Origin: an uncultured Eubacteriales bacterium
GTDB taxonomy: Bacteria > Bacillota > Clostridia > Lachnospirales > CAG-274
Assembly (NCBI GenBank): GCA_905201505.1
Contig: CAJKOJ010000051.1
Coordinates: 1 to 13,933 of the forward strand
Length of the DNA: 13,933 nt
Reading direction: 5' to 3'
Made by a program: the position numbers and the translations under genes
Notes under the pieces: model-generated
Told to the model about the DNA's origin: nothing
Databases searched by the model: none
The model's input: the letters and a program-made list of their open reading frames with translations, nothing else
Shown: in pieces, positions 6,744 through 13,866 of the stretch
How the letters are laid out: each line of letters starts with the position of its first letter
How positions within the stretch are numbered: the stretch's first letter is position 1

Positions 6744-7907
6744 ATGAAGCTTCCTAAAAGTGTTAATTATATTTTAGATAAATTATGTGAAAATGGTTAC
6801 GAGGCTTATATTGTAGGGGGTTGTGTCAGAGATTATCTTATGGGGCTTGTGCCTCACGATTATGATATTACTACGTCTGCTTTGCCAAGTGATGTAAAAA
6901 AAATATTTAAACATACTGTAGATACAGGAATACAGCATGGAACTGTGACTGTAATTTTGAACAAGGCGGGGTATGAAATAACAACCTACAGAATAGACGG
7001 GGAATATAAGGATAACAGACATCCAGAAGAAGTTATTTTTACTGACAGGCTTTCAGGGGATTTGTCAAGACGTGATTTTACAATTAATGCTATTGCATAT
7101 AACCCGATAAAAGGTTATGTTGACCTTTTTGGCGGCAGGAAAGATATAGAAAATAAACTGATAAGAGGAGTAGGAGAGCCGGCGAGAAGATTTCAGGAAG
7201 ATGCACTCAGAATGATGAGAGCTGTGAGGTTTTCTGCTCAGCTTAACTTTTCTATAGAAAAGGACACCCTTGAGGCTTTAAAGGAAAATGCCGATTTAAT
7301 TAAAAACATAAGCATTGAGAGAATAAGGGAGGAATTTTTTAAACTGCTTTTGTCTGAACACAATGAAAGACTTGATATTCTACTTAGTTCAGGTATGACA
7401 GAGCATTTTCTTCCGGAAATACTGAATAAAAAATTTGACTATAAAGTGTTGAATAGCTTATCGGAAGATATTGTTGTAAGGCTTTCATATCTTTTATACG
7501 GAATTGAAAGCAGAGATGTAAATAAAATAATGAAAAGACTAAGAGCTGACAATAAAAGCATTGCGGCAGTTACAGCGATATCGAAATACAGCAATTATAT
7601 AATAGACAGCCTCTATTCAATGAGAAAACTCATAAATCTTGCAGGGGAAAACATTGAAAGGCTTATTGAAGTTATGGGTGCAGTAAGAGGCAGTGATATG
7701 AAAAAGGAGTATGAAATGCTTAATGCTGTTGAAAAAGACTGCTGTACGTTAAAAGAACTCAGATTGACGGGTAATGACCTTATAAATGAAGGTATAAAAG
7801 GTAAGGCAGTAGGAGAAGCTTTAAACAGGGCTTTAGATTATGTTATGCGAGAGCCTGATAAAAATGAAAAAGAAATATTGTTAAACTTTATCAAAAAGGG
7901 GGAATAG
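6744..7907 (+). CDS. cca: CCA-adding tRNA nucleotidyltransferase (class II)
   Basis: This 387-residue enzyme adds or repairs the 3' CCA end of tRNAs from CTP and ATP. The head domain shows IVGGCVRD (23-30), the catalytic metal-binding pair Asp39 and Asp41 in HDYDITT, RRDFTINA (109-116), and the EDxxR nucleotide-template motif (Glu152, Asp153, Arg156) in RFQEDALRMMRAVRF. The helical neck and body follow, ending with the LTGNDL and GKAVGEAL tail segment of bacterial CCA enzymes. Length is close to Bacillus-type CCA enzymes (near 400). A GTG at 6726 would add six residues, but AGGAG at 6732-6736 is well placed only for the ATG at 6744. The SDR gene begins 2 bases after its stop, so the two are co-transcribed. 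Poly(A) polymerase is a relative, but the EDxxR motif and Gram-positive setting favour CCA addition. Confidence 0.93.
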   Translation: MKLPKSVNYILDKLCENGYEAYIVGGCVRDYLMGLVPHDYDITTSALPSDVKKIFKHTVDTGIQHGTVTVILNKAGYEITTYRIDGEYKDNRHPEEVIFTDRLSGDLSRRDFTINAIAYNPIKGYVDLFGGRKDIENKLIRGVGEPARRFQEDALRMMRAVRFSAQLNFSIEKDTLEALKENADLIKNISIERIREEFFKLLLSEHNERLDILLSSGMTEHFLPEILNKKFDYKVLNSLSEDIVVRLSYLLYGIESRDVNKIMKRLRADNKSIAAVTAISKYSNYIIDSLYSMRKLINLAGENIERLIEVMGAVRGSDMKKEYEMLNAVEKDCCTLKELRLTGNDLINEGIKGKAVGEALNRALDYVMREPDKNEKEILLNFIKKGE

Positions 7908-7909
7908 TT

Positions 7910-8659
7910 ATGGCAACAGCATTAATAACAGGTGCAAGCGGCGGAATGGGAAGAGATATGGCTATACTTCTCTCTAAAAAAGGATATGACATTATACTTG
8001 TGGCAAGAAATGGTGATAAGCTGAAGAGGCTTGCAGAAAAGCTTCCTGTACAGGTTACAGTAATACCTATGGATTTAAGTGTGAGAAAAAATTGCTATAA
8101 ACTCCACAGTATTGCAAGGAATATAGACATACTTATAAATAATGCAGGATTTGGCGAGTGGGGTGAATTCTATTACACAAATCTTGATAAGGAACTTAAT
8201 ATGATTGACCTTAATGTTGGGGCAATGCACATACTTACAAAACTGTATTTAAGAGATTTTGTAAAAAGGAATAAAGGTTATATTATGAATGTTTCATCAC
8301 TTGCTGCCTTTGGTTCAGGACCCTTGATGGCGGCTTATTATGCTACAAAGTCATATGTATATAAGCTGACAACAGCTATAAATGAAGAATTAAGGGCAAG
8401 AAAGTCAAAAGTGCATATTTCGGTATTTTGCCCCGGACCTGTTGATACTGGCTTTAATGACAGGGCAGGCGTTAGCTTTTCTATGAAATCTCTTAATAGT
8501 ATGGAGGCAAGCAAGAGGGCCTTACGAGGTATGTTTTGGAGAAGGACTGTTATAATTCCAAGCTTTTCTAACCGAATAACAGCGTTAATGTGCAAATTTG
8601 CTCCTTTAAGACTTGTACTTATGGTTTGTTACAGAATTCAGCACAGTAAAAGAATGTAA
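7910..8659 (+). CDS. Short-chain dehydrogenase/reductase (SDR), substrate unknown
   Basis: The 249-residue protein is a classical SDR. It has the Rossmann cofactor motif TGASGGMG (7-14), NNAG (77-80), catalytic Ser around 129-130, and YxxxK (Tyr143, Lys147), followed by PGPVDTGF. Arg33 after the second strand (VAR) fits an NADP(H) preference, as in the DltE/YqjQ-like group of short SDRs. Substrate and pathway cannot be read from sequence. The C-terminal segment (about 215-245) is hydrophobic and basic, which might allow membrane association. Its ATG is 2 bases after the cca stop and its ribosome binding site (AAGGGGGAA) lies inside the end of cca, so the genes are translationally linked; the link to tRNA repair is probably operon-sharing only. 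A terminator follows at 8713-8752. Confidence 0.9.
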   Translation: MATALITGASGGMGRDMAILLSKKGYDIILVARNGDKLKRLAEKLPVQVTVIPMDLSVRKNCYKLHSIARNIDILINNAGFGEWGEFYYTNLDKELNMIDLNVGAMHILTKLYLRDFVKRNKGYIMNVSSLAAFGSGPLMAAYYATKSYVYKLTTAINEELRARKSKVHISVFCPGPVDTGFNDRAGVSFSMKSLNSMEASKRALRGMFWRRTVIIPSFSNRITALMCKFAPLRLVLMVCYRIQHSKRM

Positions 8660-8712
8660 TTGTAATATTGCAGCAAATAACTGATTTACTTGAGAAAATC
8701 TAATGTAGGTTG

Positions 8713-8752
8713 AGGTATTGTATAATTTAAAACATACAATACCTTGTTTTTT
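8713..8752 (+). terminator. Rho-independent terminator of the cca-SDR operon
   Basis: A perfect 11-base inverted repeat (8713-8723 with 8734-8744, 10-base loop) is followed by TG and six T residues (8747-8752). The stem is AT-rich but long. Confidence 0.8.
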
Positions 8753-8821
8753 AAGAAACAATTATATTAGAATTTTTGAACTATAGCAATTCTGTTATAT
8801 TTTTTAGAATAATAATTATAT

Positions 8822-8850
8822 TTGCATTTTTTACAGTTATACTATATAAT
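8822..8850 (+). promoter_or_regulatory. Promoter of the pantothenate uptake/coaX operon
   Basis: TTGCAT (8822-8827) and a perfect TATAAT (8845-8850) are separated by 17 bases. The leader to the first ATG would be about 90 bases. Apart from this promoter and the upstream terminator, the gene-free stretch 8660-8947 holds only the leader hairpin described separately. Confidence 0.7.
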
Positions 8851-8893
8851 TGATATGAACTAAATATTTTATGCGTTGTATCCTGAAAAAATT

Positions 8894-8940
8894 ATGGGAA
8901 ATTCTCTGCCTGTAATTAATGGGAACAGCAGCAAGGAGGA
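8894..8940 (+). promoter_or_regulatory. Structured leader before the ECF S-component gene
   Basis: ATGGGAA occurs twice (8894-8900 and 8919-8925). CTGC-c-TGT (8906-8913) can pair with ACAGCAG (8925-8931), a 7-pair hairpin with one bulged C, ending directly before the AAGGAGGA ribosome binding site (8933-8940). I do not recognise a known riboswitch class here. Control of ribosome access is possible but unproven. Confidence 0.3.
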
Positions 8941-8947
8941 ATTTATT

Positions 8948-9568
8948 ATGACTAAACAGAGAGAAAAAACCCGCAGTTTGGTGGAAATGGCACTGTTTAC
9001 AGCCATTATTGCAGTATTGGCTTTAACACCTTTAGGCTATATTCCCCTTGGTTTTATGAATGCAACTACTATTCATATTCCTGTTATAATAGCAGGTATT
9101 GTGTTAGGATGGAAAAAGGGAGCTTTTTGCGGATTTATATTTGGACTTACTAGTTTTTTGAATGCTACATTCCGTTCTGCAAGTTTGACCGCGTTTCTTT
9201 TCACTCCTATTAAGCCACCGGGAAACGGATGGAGTTTGGTAATTGCTTTTGTGCCAAGAATACTGATAGGTATTGTGGCTTATGCGGTATTTAAAGTACT
9301 GTATAAGTTAAGCGGTAAAAAGTCTGTTTCTATGTTTTTGGCAGGTATATTGGGTTCTATGACTAATACAGTATTAGTAATGGGTATGGCTTACATATTT
9401 TTTGCAGAGCCTTTTGCGGCAGCATCTGATATTCCTGTTGAGGGTGTTCTAAAGGCTGTATGCGGAGTTATGGTTGGACAGGGAATACCTGAGGCAATTG
9501 TGGCAGGCATAATTTCTTCTGCTGTATGTGCAGGTCTGATGACAGCATTCAGAGACAGATTTAACTGA
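8948..9568 (+). CDS. panT: ECF transporter S component, probable pantothenate transporter (PanT-like)
   Basis: The 206-residue integral membrane protein has about six hydrophobic segments. Helix 1 contains an AxxxA element (Ala15, Ala19), typical of S components docking on EcfT. Other marks are a GYIPLGF/NATTIHIPVIIAG segment (30-50), GWKKGAFCGFIFGLTSF (54-70), and VPRILIG (102-108). S components bind a vitamin or its precursor in the membrane and are energised by a shared EcfA-EcfA'-EcfT module; none is in the window, so this would be a group II system. The pantothenate kinase gene coaX starts 13 bases downstream, making pantothenate the likely substrate; this is inference from context and family resemblance. 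An in-frame TTG at 8876 would add 24 residues, but AAGGAGGA at 8933-8940 marks the ATG at 8948. Confidence 0.8.
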   Translation: MTKQREKTRSLVEMALFTAIIAVLALTPLGYIPLGFMNATTIHIPVIIAGIVLGWKKGAFCGFIFGLTSFLNATFRSASLTAFLFTPIKPPGNGWSLVIAFVPRILIGIVAYAVFKVLYKLSGKKSVSMFLAGILGSMTNTVLVMGMAYIFFAEPFAAASDIPVEGVLKAVCGVMVGQGIPEAIVAGIISSAVCAGLMTAFRDRFN

Positions 9569-9581
9569 ATTGGAGATAGAT

Positions 9582-10346
9582 ATGATTTTAGCAATTGATA
9601 TTGGAAATACGAATATAGTTTTAGGCGGAATTACAGACGGAAAGGTTGACTTTATGGCAAGACTTTCCACTAACCGAATAAAAACAGAAGATGAATACGG
9701 CGTTGAGATAATGAATGTATTAAAACTTTATAATGTTGACAGAAGAAAAATAGAGGGCGGCATTATATCATCTGTTGTACCTTCTGTTTTAAATGCCATA
9801 AAACTTGCGGTTGAAATGGTAATAGGCAGTGAACCATTGGTTGTGGGTCCGGGAATTAAAACAGGACTTAATATATTAATGGATAACCCAGGTGCAGTCG
9901 GAAGTGACAGAATTGTGTCTGCCATAGCTGCATTAAGTGAATTTAAGCCGCCTATAATAATAGTGGATATGGGTACGGCAACAACTATAGATGTAATTGA
10001 TAAAAAGAAAAATTACATTGGTGGAGCTATTATGCCAGGTGTAAACATAAGTCTTCAGGCTCTTTCATCACAGACTGCACAATTACCTTCAATAGGACTT
10101 GAAAAACCTAAAAAGGCAATAGGCAAAAATACAATAGAGTGTATGAGAAGCGGTGTTGTGTTTGGCACAGCAGGTATGATTGACGGATGTGTTGAAAGAA
10201 TAAAGGAAGAGCTGGGGGAAGACTGTAATGTAATAATTACAGGCGGACTTGGCAAAAACTTTGCAGAGGTATGCAAAGGAAGTTATCAATATGACGGTGA
10301 GCTTTTGTTGAAAGGTCTTTATATTATTTATACTAAAAACAATTAG
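9582..10346 (+). CDS. coaX: Type III pantothenate kinase
   Basis: This 254-residue enzyme phosphorylates pantothenate with ATP, the first step of coenzyme A synthesis. It has the ASKHA-fold phosphate motif DIGNTN (6-11), GSDR with catalytic Asp109 (107-110), DMGTATT (129-135), GGAIMPG (147-153), and a C-terminal ITGGLGK (219-225). Type III enzymes typically need a monovalent cation and are not feedback-inhibited by CoA. Length matches Bacillus CoaX (about 258). A TTG at 9570 would add four residues, but GGAG at 9572-9575 is 6 bases from the ATG at 9582 and gives the canonical MILAIDIGNTN start. It sits 13 bases after the S-component gene, so uptake and trapping of pantothenate are co-expressed. 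The next gene's ribosome binding site overlaps its stop. Confidence 0.95.
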   Translation: MILAIDIGNTNIVLGGITDGKVDFMARLSTNRIKTEDEYGVEIMNVLKLYNVDRRKIEGGIISSVVPSVLNAIKLAVEMVIGSEPLVVGPGIKTGLNILMDNPGAVGSDRIVSAIAALSEFKPPIIIVDMGTATTIDVIDKKKNYIGGAIMPGVNISLQALSSQTAQLPSIGLEKPKKAIGKNTIECMRSGVVFGTAGMIDGCVERIKEELGEDCNVIITGGLGKNFAEVCKGSYQYDGELLLKGLYIIYTKNN

Positions 10347-10355
10347 GAGGCATAT

Positions 10356-10703
10356 ATGGACGATTTAAATGAAGCTGTAAAACTGGCTGACGAAATAGCA
10401 GACAGCATTAAAAACAGTAAGGTTTATCAGGATTATCAGGCTGCTCTTGCGAGAATAAAAAATGATAGTGAGACCATGGAAAAAATAAGACAGCTTAAAA
10501 TAAAGCATCTGGACTATGCCAATGACAGAAGTAATGGAATTGAAGACTTTAATAAGGAGAAATATATTTCTCAGGAGTTTTTTAAGGTAATGCTTAATAA
10601 TGATGTAAGAGTTTACTTTAAAAATGAGGAAAAGCTTGTAAAACTTATTGCCGATGTCTACTCAAGAGTAGCTGAAAAGTGTGCATTAAATTTATTTGTA
10701 TAG
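10356..10703 (+). CDS. YlbF/YheA-family alpha-helical protein
   Basis: The 115-residue protein is almost entirely helical and highly charged, with no membrane segment. The pattern of NEAVKLADEIADSIKNSKVYQDYQAA at the start, written in pieces as helix 1, and the later KLKIKH-like and SQEFFKVMLNNDVRVYF segments match the Com_YlbF fold. Bacillus YlbF works with YmcA and YaaT to modulate RNase Y-dependent mRNA maturation, affecting competence, sporulation and biofilms; YheA is a shorter paralogue of about 117 residues. This protein is nearer the YheA length, so the RNase Y link is not certain. AGGAGG (10345-10350) overlaps the coaX stop codon, and the hydrolase gene begins 9 bases downstream, so it sits inside a tight operon. 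Nothing obvious ties it to pantothenate metabolism. Confidence 0.8.
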   Translation: MDDLNEAVKLADEIADSIKNSKVYQDYQAALARIKNDSETMEKIRQLKIKHLDYANDRSNGIEDFNKEKYISQEFFKVMLNNDVRVYFKNEEKLVKLIADVYSRVAEKCALNLFV

Positions 10704-10712
10704 GAGATTTGT

Positions 10713-11426
10713 ATGGAGGGTTATATTAAATCCGGAAGTGCAAACATTTATTATGAAATGTTTGGTGAAAACAACAAAGAGGTTGTTATACTTCTACACG
10801 GAAATGGTGAAAGCGGACGCAGCTTTAAAAAGCTTATACCTCTTTTAGCTGATACATATAGAGTGATTACTGTTGACAGCAGAGGACACGGTAAATCTGA
10901 CTTTGGCGGAAATCAGCTGTCAATAGGAACTATGGCTGTAGATTTGGTAAATGTAATTGAGGCACTTGGCTTAGAGAGTGTAAACCTTGTAGGTTTCAGC
11001 GACGGAGCAAATGTGTCTATGCTGACAGCTATAAAAAACAGTGAACTTATAAATAAGGTGATACTTGTAAGCGGAAATTATAACTTTTGGGGAATAAAGC
11101 CTGTATCAGGTTTAATGATAGCTGTAGGGTATTACTGTAGTTTGCTGGGCGGATTTGTAGACAGCAGAAACAGGCTTAATAAGGAATATTTTTCACTTAT
11201 GTTTAAGGAGCCTAATATTAAGAGAGAGGCACTTGGATACATTAAGTCACCTACTCTTGTCATAAACGGCAATAAGGATATGATAAAAATAAGCCATGCT
11301 AAAAAAATAGCCAAAACTATTGTGAACAGTCAGCTTAAAATTGTTGATGGAGACCATTTCTGGATATACAGAAAGCCTGAAGAGGCAAGCGTTGTAATAA
11401 AAGAGTTTTTGAATGATAATGAGTAA
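10713..11426 (+). CDS. Alpha/beta-hydrolase fold protein, substrate unknown
   Basis: The 237-residue protein has the complete alpha/beta-hydrolase machinery. The oxyanion-hole motif is HGNG (29-32), the strand after it carries DSRGHGKSD (55-63), the nucleophile elbow is GFSDG with Ser96, the acid is Asp189 in GNKDM, and the base is His215 in GDHF. No signal peptide is present, so it is cytoplasmic. Close shapes are found among esterases, lactonases and cofactor-free haloperoxidase-like proteins, and the natural substrate cannot be assigned. It is the last gene of the panT-coaX operon, with AGGAG overlapping the preceding stop codon. A thioesterase acting on CoA-linked compounds would fit the neighbours, but that is speculation. 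Its own TAA stop is embedded in the terminator at 11425-11458. Confidence 0.88.
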   Translation: MEGYIKSGSANIYYEMFGENNKEVVILLHGNGESGRSFKKLIPLLADTYRVITVDSRGHGKSDFGGNQLSIGTMAVDLVNVIEALGLESVNLVGFSDGANVSMLTAIKNSELINKVILVSGNYNFWGIKPVSGLMIAVGYYCSLLGGFVDSRNRLNKEYFSLMFKEPNIKREALGYIKSPTLVINGNKDMIKISHAKKIAKTIVNSQLKIVDGDHFWIYRKPEEASVVIKEFLNDNE

Positions 11427-11458
11427 AAAATGTGCCGCAGTTATGCGGCACATTTTTT
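11425..11458. terminator. Bidirectional terminator shared by two convergent operons
   Basis: An uninterrupted inverted repeat: A6 (11425-11430), TGTGCCGC (11431-11438), 6-base loop (11439-11444), GCGGCACA (11445-11452), T6 (11453-11458). It works on both strands. The stop codons of the hydrolase (11424-11426) and of ribU (11459-11457) overlap its A and T tracts, so it fills the whole 30-base gap. Confidence 0.93.
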
Positions 11459-12059
11459 ACATGTGGTTTCTTATTGCTGTACTCAATTTTTTGTATAGTA
11501 AAAATGAAATGACTGATGTGACGCCATATTTAAACAAATTAAATGGCAGTATTGCAAAAATCATAAGTCCTGTCAAATCTTTAATAAAGGGATTGGCACT
11601 TGTACCCATACCAACTATAGTTGCAAGGTCAAGTCCTATAAGTTTTGCATATAGTGGAAAAATAACAAAAATATTCATAATAACGGCTATAATACTTGTA
11701 ATCACTGTGCCTGTAAAAAGGCTTATTGCAGCACCTTTCTTTGTTTTTAATTTTCTATATATAAGCACAGCAGGAAGCATATACCCTAAGCTGTATGTAA
11801 GATTTGCAATTTCACCTATAAAAGCTGTGTCAGTTCCTTTCATAAGTACACTAAGTGAAACCTTTACAAGTGCAACAAGAGCACCGCCTGCAGGTCCGAG
11901 TATAAATCCGCCTAAAATTACAGGGAGTTCTGAAAAGTCCATTTTAATAAAAGGCGGAACCAGTGGTATCGGAAATTCCAAAATCATAAGTAAAGCACTT
12001 ATTGCACCAAGTAAGGCTGTTAAAACCAGCCTTTTTGTTTGTCTGCTATTCTCAGGCAT
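11457..12059 (-). CDS. ribU: ECF transporter S component for riboflavin (RibU-like)
   Basis: The 200-residue membrane protein has about six helices. An AxxxA motif in helix 1 (Ala15, Ala19) fits docking on EcfT. The RibU signature is visible as MDFSELPVILGGFILGPAGG (40-59), GEIANLTYSLGYMLPA (82-97) and the late PFNLFKYG (172-179), so the likely role is riboflavin or FMN uptake, energised by an EcfAA'T module encoded elsewhere. The ATG follows AGGAGC, which overlaps the TAG stop of the upstream 589-residue gene, 13 bases away; the two are one operon and probably translationally coupled. No FMN riboswitch is seen before the operon, which is unusual because ribU is often under such a switch. The stop codon lies in the shared bidirectional terminator. 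Substrate is inferred from signature resemblance. Confidence 0.83.
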   Translation of the reverse strand: MPENSRQTKRLVLTALLGAISALLMILEFPIPLVPPFIKMDFSELPVILGGFILGPAGGALVALVKVSLSVLMKGTDTAFIGEIANLTYSLGYMLPAVLIYRKLKTKKGAAISLFTGTVITSIIAVIMNIFVIFPLYAKLIGLDLATIVGMGTSANPFIKDLTGLMIFAILPFNLFKYGVTSVISFLLYKKLSTAIRNHM

Positions 12060-12072
12060 TTTATGTCAGCTC

Positions 12073-13842
12073 CTATTCTGTTCTGTAACCTGTTACTTCG
12101 TTTGCAAGCATCCATTCCATTTTACAATCCATAAGATATTTTACAACATCATTTTCTTTGCCGTAAATTGATTTATAAATTGACTGTGTTTCAAATAAAT
12201 CATTATAAGTAAGGTATGGATAGTCTACCATTGCATTTGTACCTGCCATATAGTAAAGTGCATAGTTAAGGTTATTGTTTGCAAGTACCCACTGGTCTTT
12301 AGTATCCTCTATTGCAAGAAGCATTTTGTCTGCAAGTTCTTTATATTTTTCCTCTCTTGTTGTCTGATAAAGAGTGTAAAGCAGATTTAATTCTGCAAGC
12401 TGGTGATTAAGTGATACATGAGTTCTGTTGTGTTCATAATCATATCCGTAGTCCTCGACTAACCAACCTCCGTTTTTAGTTTCATAATGGTTGTTTGTTG
12501 CATGGTCAATAAAGTACTCTGCATATCTGCATACAGCCATAAGAAAATCGTCATTGTTATAGCGTTTATAGGCGTTAATAAGGTTAACAGCAAAGTCTGT
12601 GTTAAATCTAGTATCATAGAAACCTGCACCTATGTTAAAATCTTCTGATAGCCAGCCTGACTTGGGACCTGTTGCCCAGTAGCCTAAATCATTCTGATTT
12701 TCCATACAGGTATATGTGAAAACATAACCTAAGTCATAGGCTGCAAGAAAGTCACCATACTTTGCCATACTTGCACCAACATAGTTAGATGGGTGTCTGT
12801 AAAGCATTGTGTCACTGTATGGAATATAGTTATATGGAATTTGGAAATAATATCCATCCCATGAAAAACGTCTGTTGACAGCAAGCTCATTTTTAAGAAC
12901 ATTAAAATGGTTAATATTGTTCCAGTCTGCCAATTTATGTTCAGTAGACATAAGATACCATATTTCACCTACATATTTTGTATCATAAGGGAATGTATAA
13001 GTAATTGACACTGTGTTATCAGGATTAATGGTAATTGATACAGCTTCTTCAAGGTCCGGATTGCATTCTTGTGTATTGTTTTCAAATTTGTTATTTGTGT
13101 ATACAGAAGGAATGCTTAATATAAGTGAACTTTGGTCTGTATCGATAAATAAAGTTTGTTTTGCAACGTTTTCAGGATTTTGTGACATATACCAGTCACC
13201 TGTTTCAGGTGATATATATCTCATTTCAAAGTTTGTTCCGGGGATAGTAATGGTTTCACTATAGCGGTCATCTTTAATTGTATTAAAATTGTATCTTTTT
13301 ATGCTGAAAACATCGTTATTTATAAATGTAAATGTTTTTTCTTTTACTGTTCTGTCAGCATCATTGTAAATAACTTCTTCTTTTATTTCAGGTTCAGTAA
13401 TAGCCTTCCATTTATCTTTAAATGTATTTTTAACTACATTATATGCTTCTAAAGCATTTCCAGTGAGAGGGTTTCCATATTTGTCAACAGGATTTTCTGC
13501 ATAAGTGACAGCTTCAATAGTAGTTATTTCTGCGTTTCCTTCATAAATAGTCTTGTCAAATTCAGTAGTGGTTTCTGTAGTTTCTTCAGTAGTTGTTACT
13601 GTGGTTGTAGTTGTTTTGTTTTTGTTCTTCACACCTCTTGCAGAAGCTGATATTGACTTTAATGTAGTGGTTTCTGTTGTAATTTCGGTAGTAACCTCAG
13701 TAGTGATTTCAGTAGTAGTTGTTGTATAGGCTGTTGTTGTACCTTTTATAGTTCTAGCTAATGAATTTACTGCAAAAACTGTTGCAGACAATACAACTGT
13801 AAAGGCAGCGGCAAAAGCAAGCCTTGCAGTTAGTTTTTTCAT
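12073..13842 (-). CDS. Secreted threonine-rich-linker protein with a helical domain resembling D-glucuronyl C5-epimerases
   Basis: The 589-residue protein begins with a signal peptide or uncleaved anchor (MKKLTARLAF, hydrophobic to about residue 29). Two Thr/Glu-rich tracts follow (35-60 and 77-94), separated by a basic Lys/Arg/Ser stretch, then a mostly beta-strand region (about 165-300) and a helical C-terminal half (about 310-585). That half has GYWATGPKSGW (387-397), TRFNTDFAVNLINAYKRY (411-428), GGWLVEDY (458-465) and SLNHQLAELNLLYTLYQTT (477-495). This alpha/alpha-toroid pattern recalls the C-terminal domain of D-glucuronyl C5-epimerases and uronate-acting enzymes. Catalysis is unproven; a glycan-binding or hydrolase role is also possible. 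No cell-wall sorting motif is present at the C-terminus. AGGAG (13859-13855) precedes the ATG, and ribU follows by 13 bases. Confidence 0.6.
   Translation of the reverse strand: MKKLTARLAFAAAFTVVLSATVFAVNSLARTIKGTTTAYTTTTTEITTEVTTEITTETTTLKSISASARGVKNKNKTTTTTVTTTEETTETTTEFDKTIYEGNAEITTIEAVTYAENPVDKYGNPLTGNALEAYNVVKNTFKDKWKAITEPEIKEEVIYNDADRTVKEKTFTFINNDVFSIKRYNFNTIKDDRYSETITIPGTNFEMRYISPETGDWYMSQNPENVAKQTLFIDTDQSSLILSIPSVYTNNKFENNTQECNPDLEEAVSITINPDNTVSITYTFPYDTKYVGEIWYLMSTEHKLADWNNINHFNVLKNELAVNRRFSWDGYYFQIPYNYIPYSDTMLYRHPSNYVGASMAKYGDFLAAYDLGYVFTYTCMENQNDLGYWATGPKSGWLSEDFNIGAGFYDTRFNTDFAVNLINAYKRYNNDDFLMAVCRYAEYFIDHATNNHYETKNGGWLVEDYGYDYEHNRTHVSLNHQLAELNLLYTLYQTTREEKYKELADKMLLAIEDTKDQWVLANNNLNYALYYMAGTNAMVDYPYLTYNDLFETQSIYKSIYGKENDVVKYLMDCKMEWMLANEVTGYRTE
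13561..13740 (-). repeat. Two Thr/Glu-rich coding repeat tracts
   Basis: Within the secreted protein, residues 35-60 contain 17 Thr out of 26 and end in a period-4 pattern TTEI, TTEV, TTEI, TTET. Residues 77-94 contain 13 Thr out of 18. The segment between is basic. Such tracts usually form extended, often O-glycosylated linkers in secreted Gram-positive proteins; the DNA behind them is prone to repeat-number change. Confidence 0.8.
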
Positions 13843-13866
13843 ATTTAATTCACTCTCCTATTTAAT

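Noticed and set aside
8876..8947. TTG start for the pantothenate S component, 24 codons upstream
   Set aside because: The extension is polar and covers the ribosome binding site of the internal ATG; S components normally begin just before helix 1.
11413..12171. A 252-codon open frame on the plus strand
   Set aside because: It lies wholly opposite ribU and the end of the secreted-protein gene, begins inside the hydrolase stop region, and its product shows no family pattern. The minus-strand frames have proper ribosome binding sites and recognisable motifs.
12073..13842. Flavinylated extracellular electron-transfer protein, suggested by the adjacent ribU
   Set aside because: No SGA(S/T)-type flavinylation motif preceded by the expected acidic context was seen; GAS at 356-358 lacks it, and the C-terminal half is helical-toroid-like.
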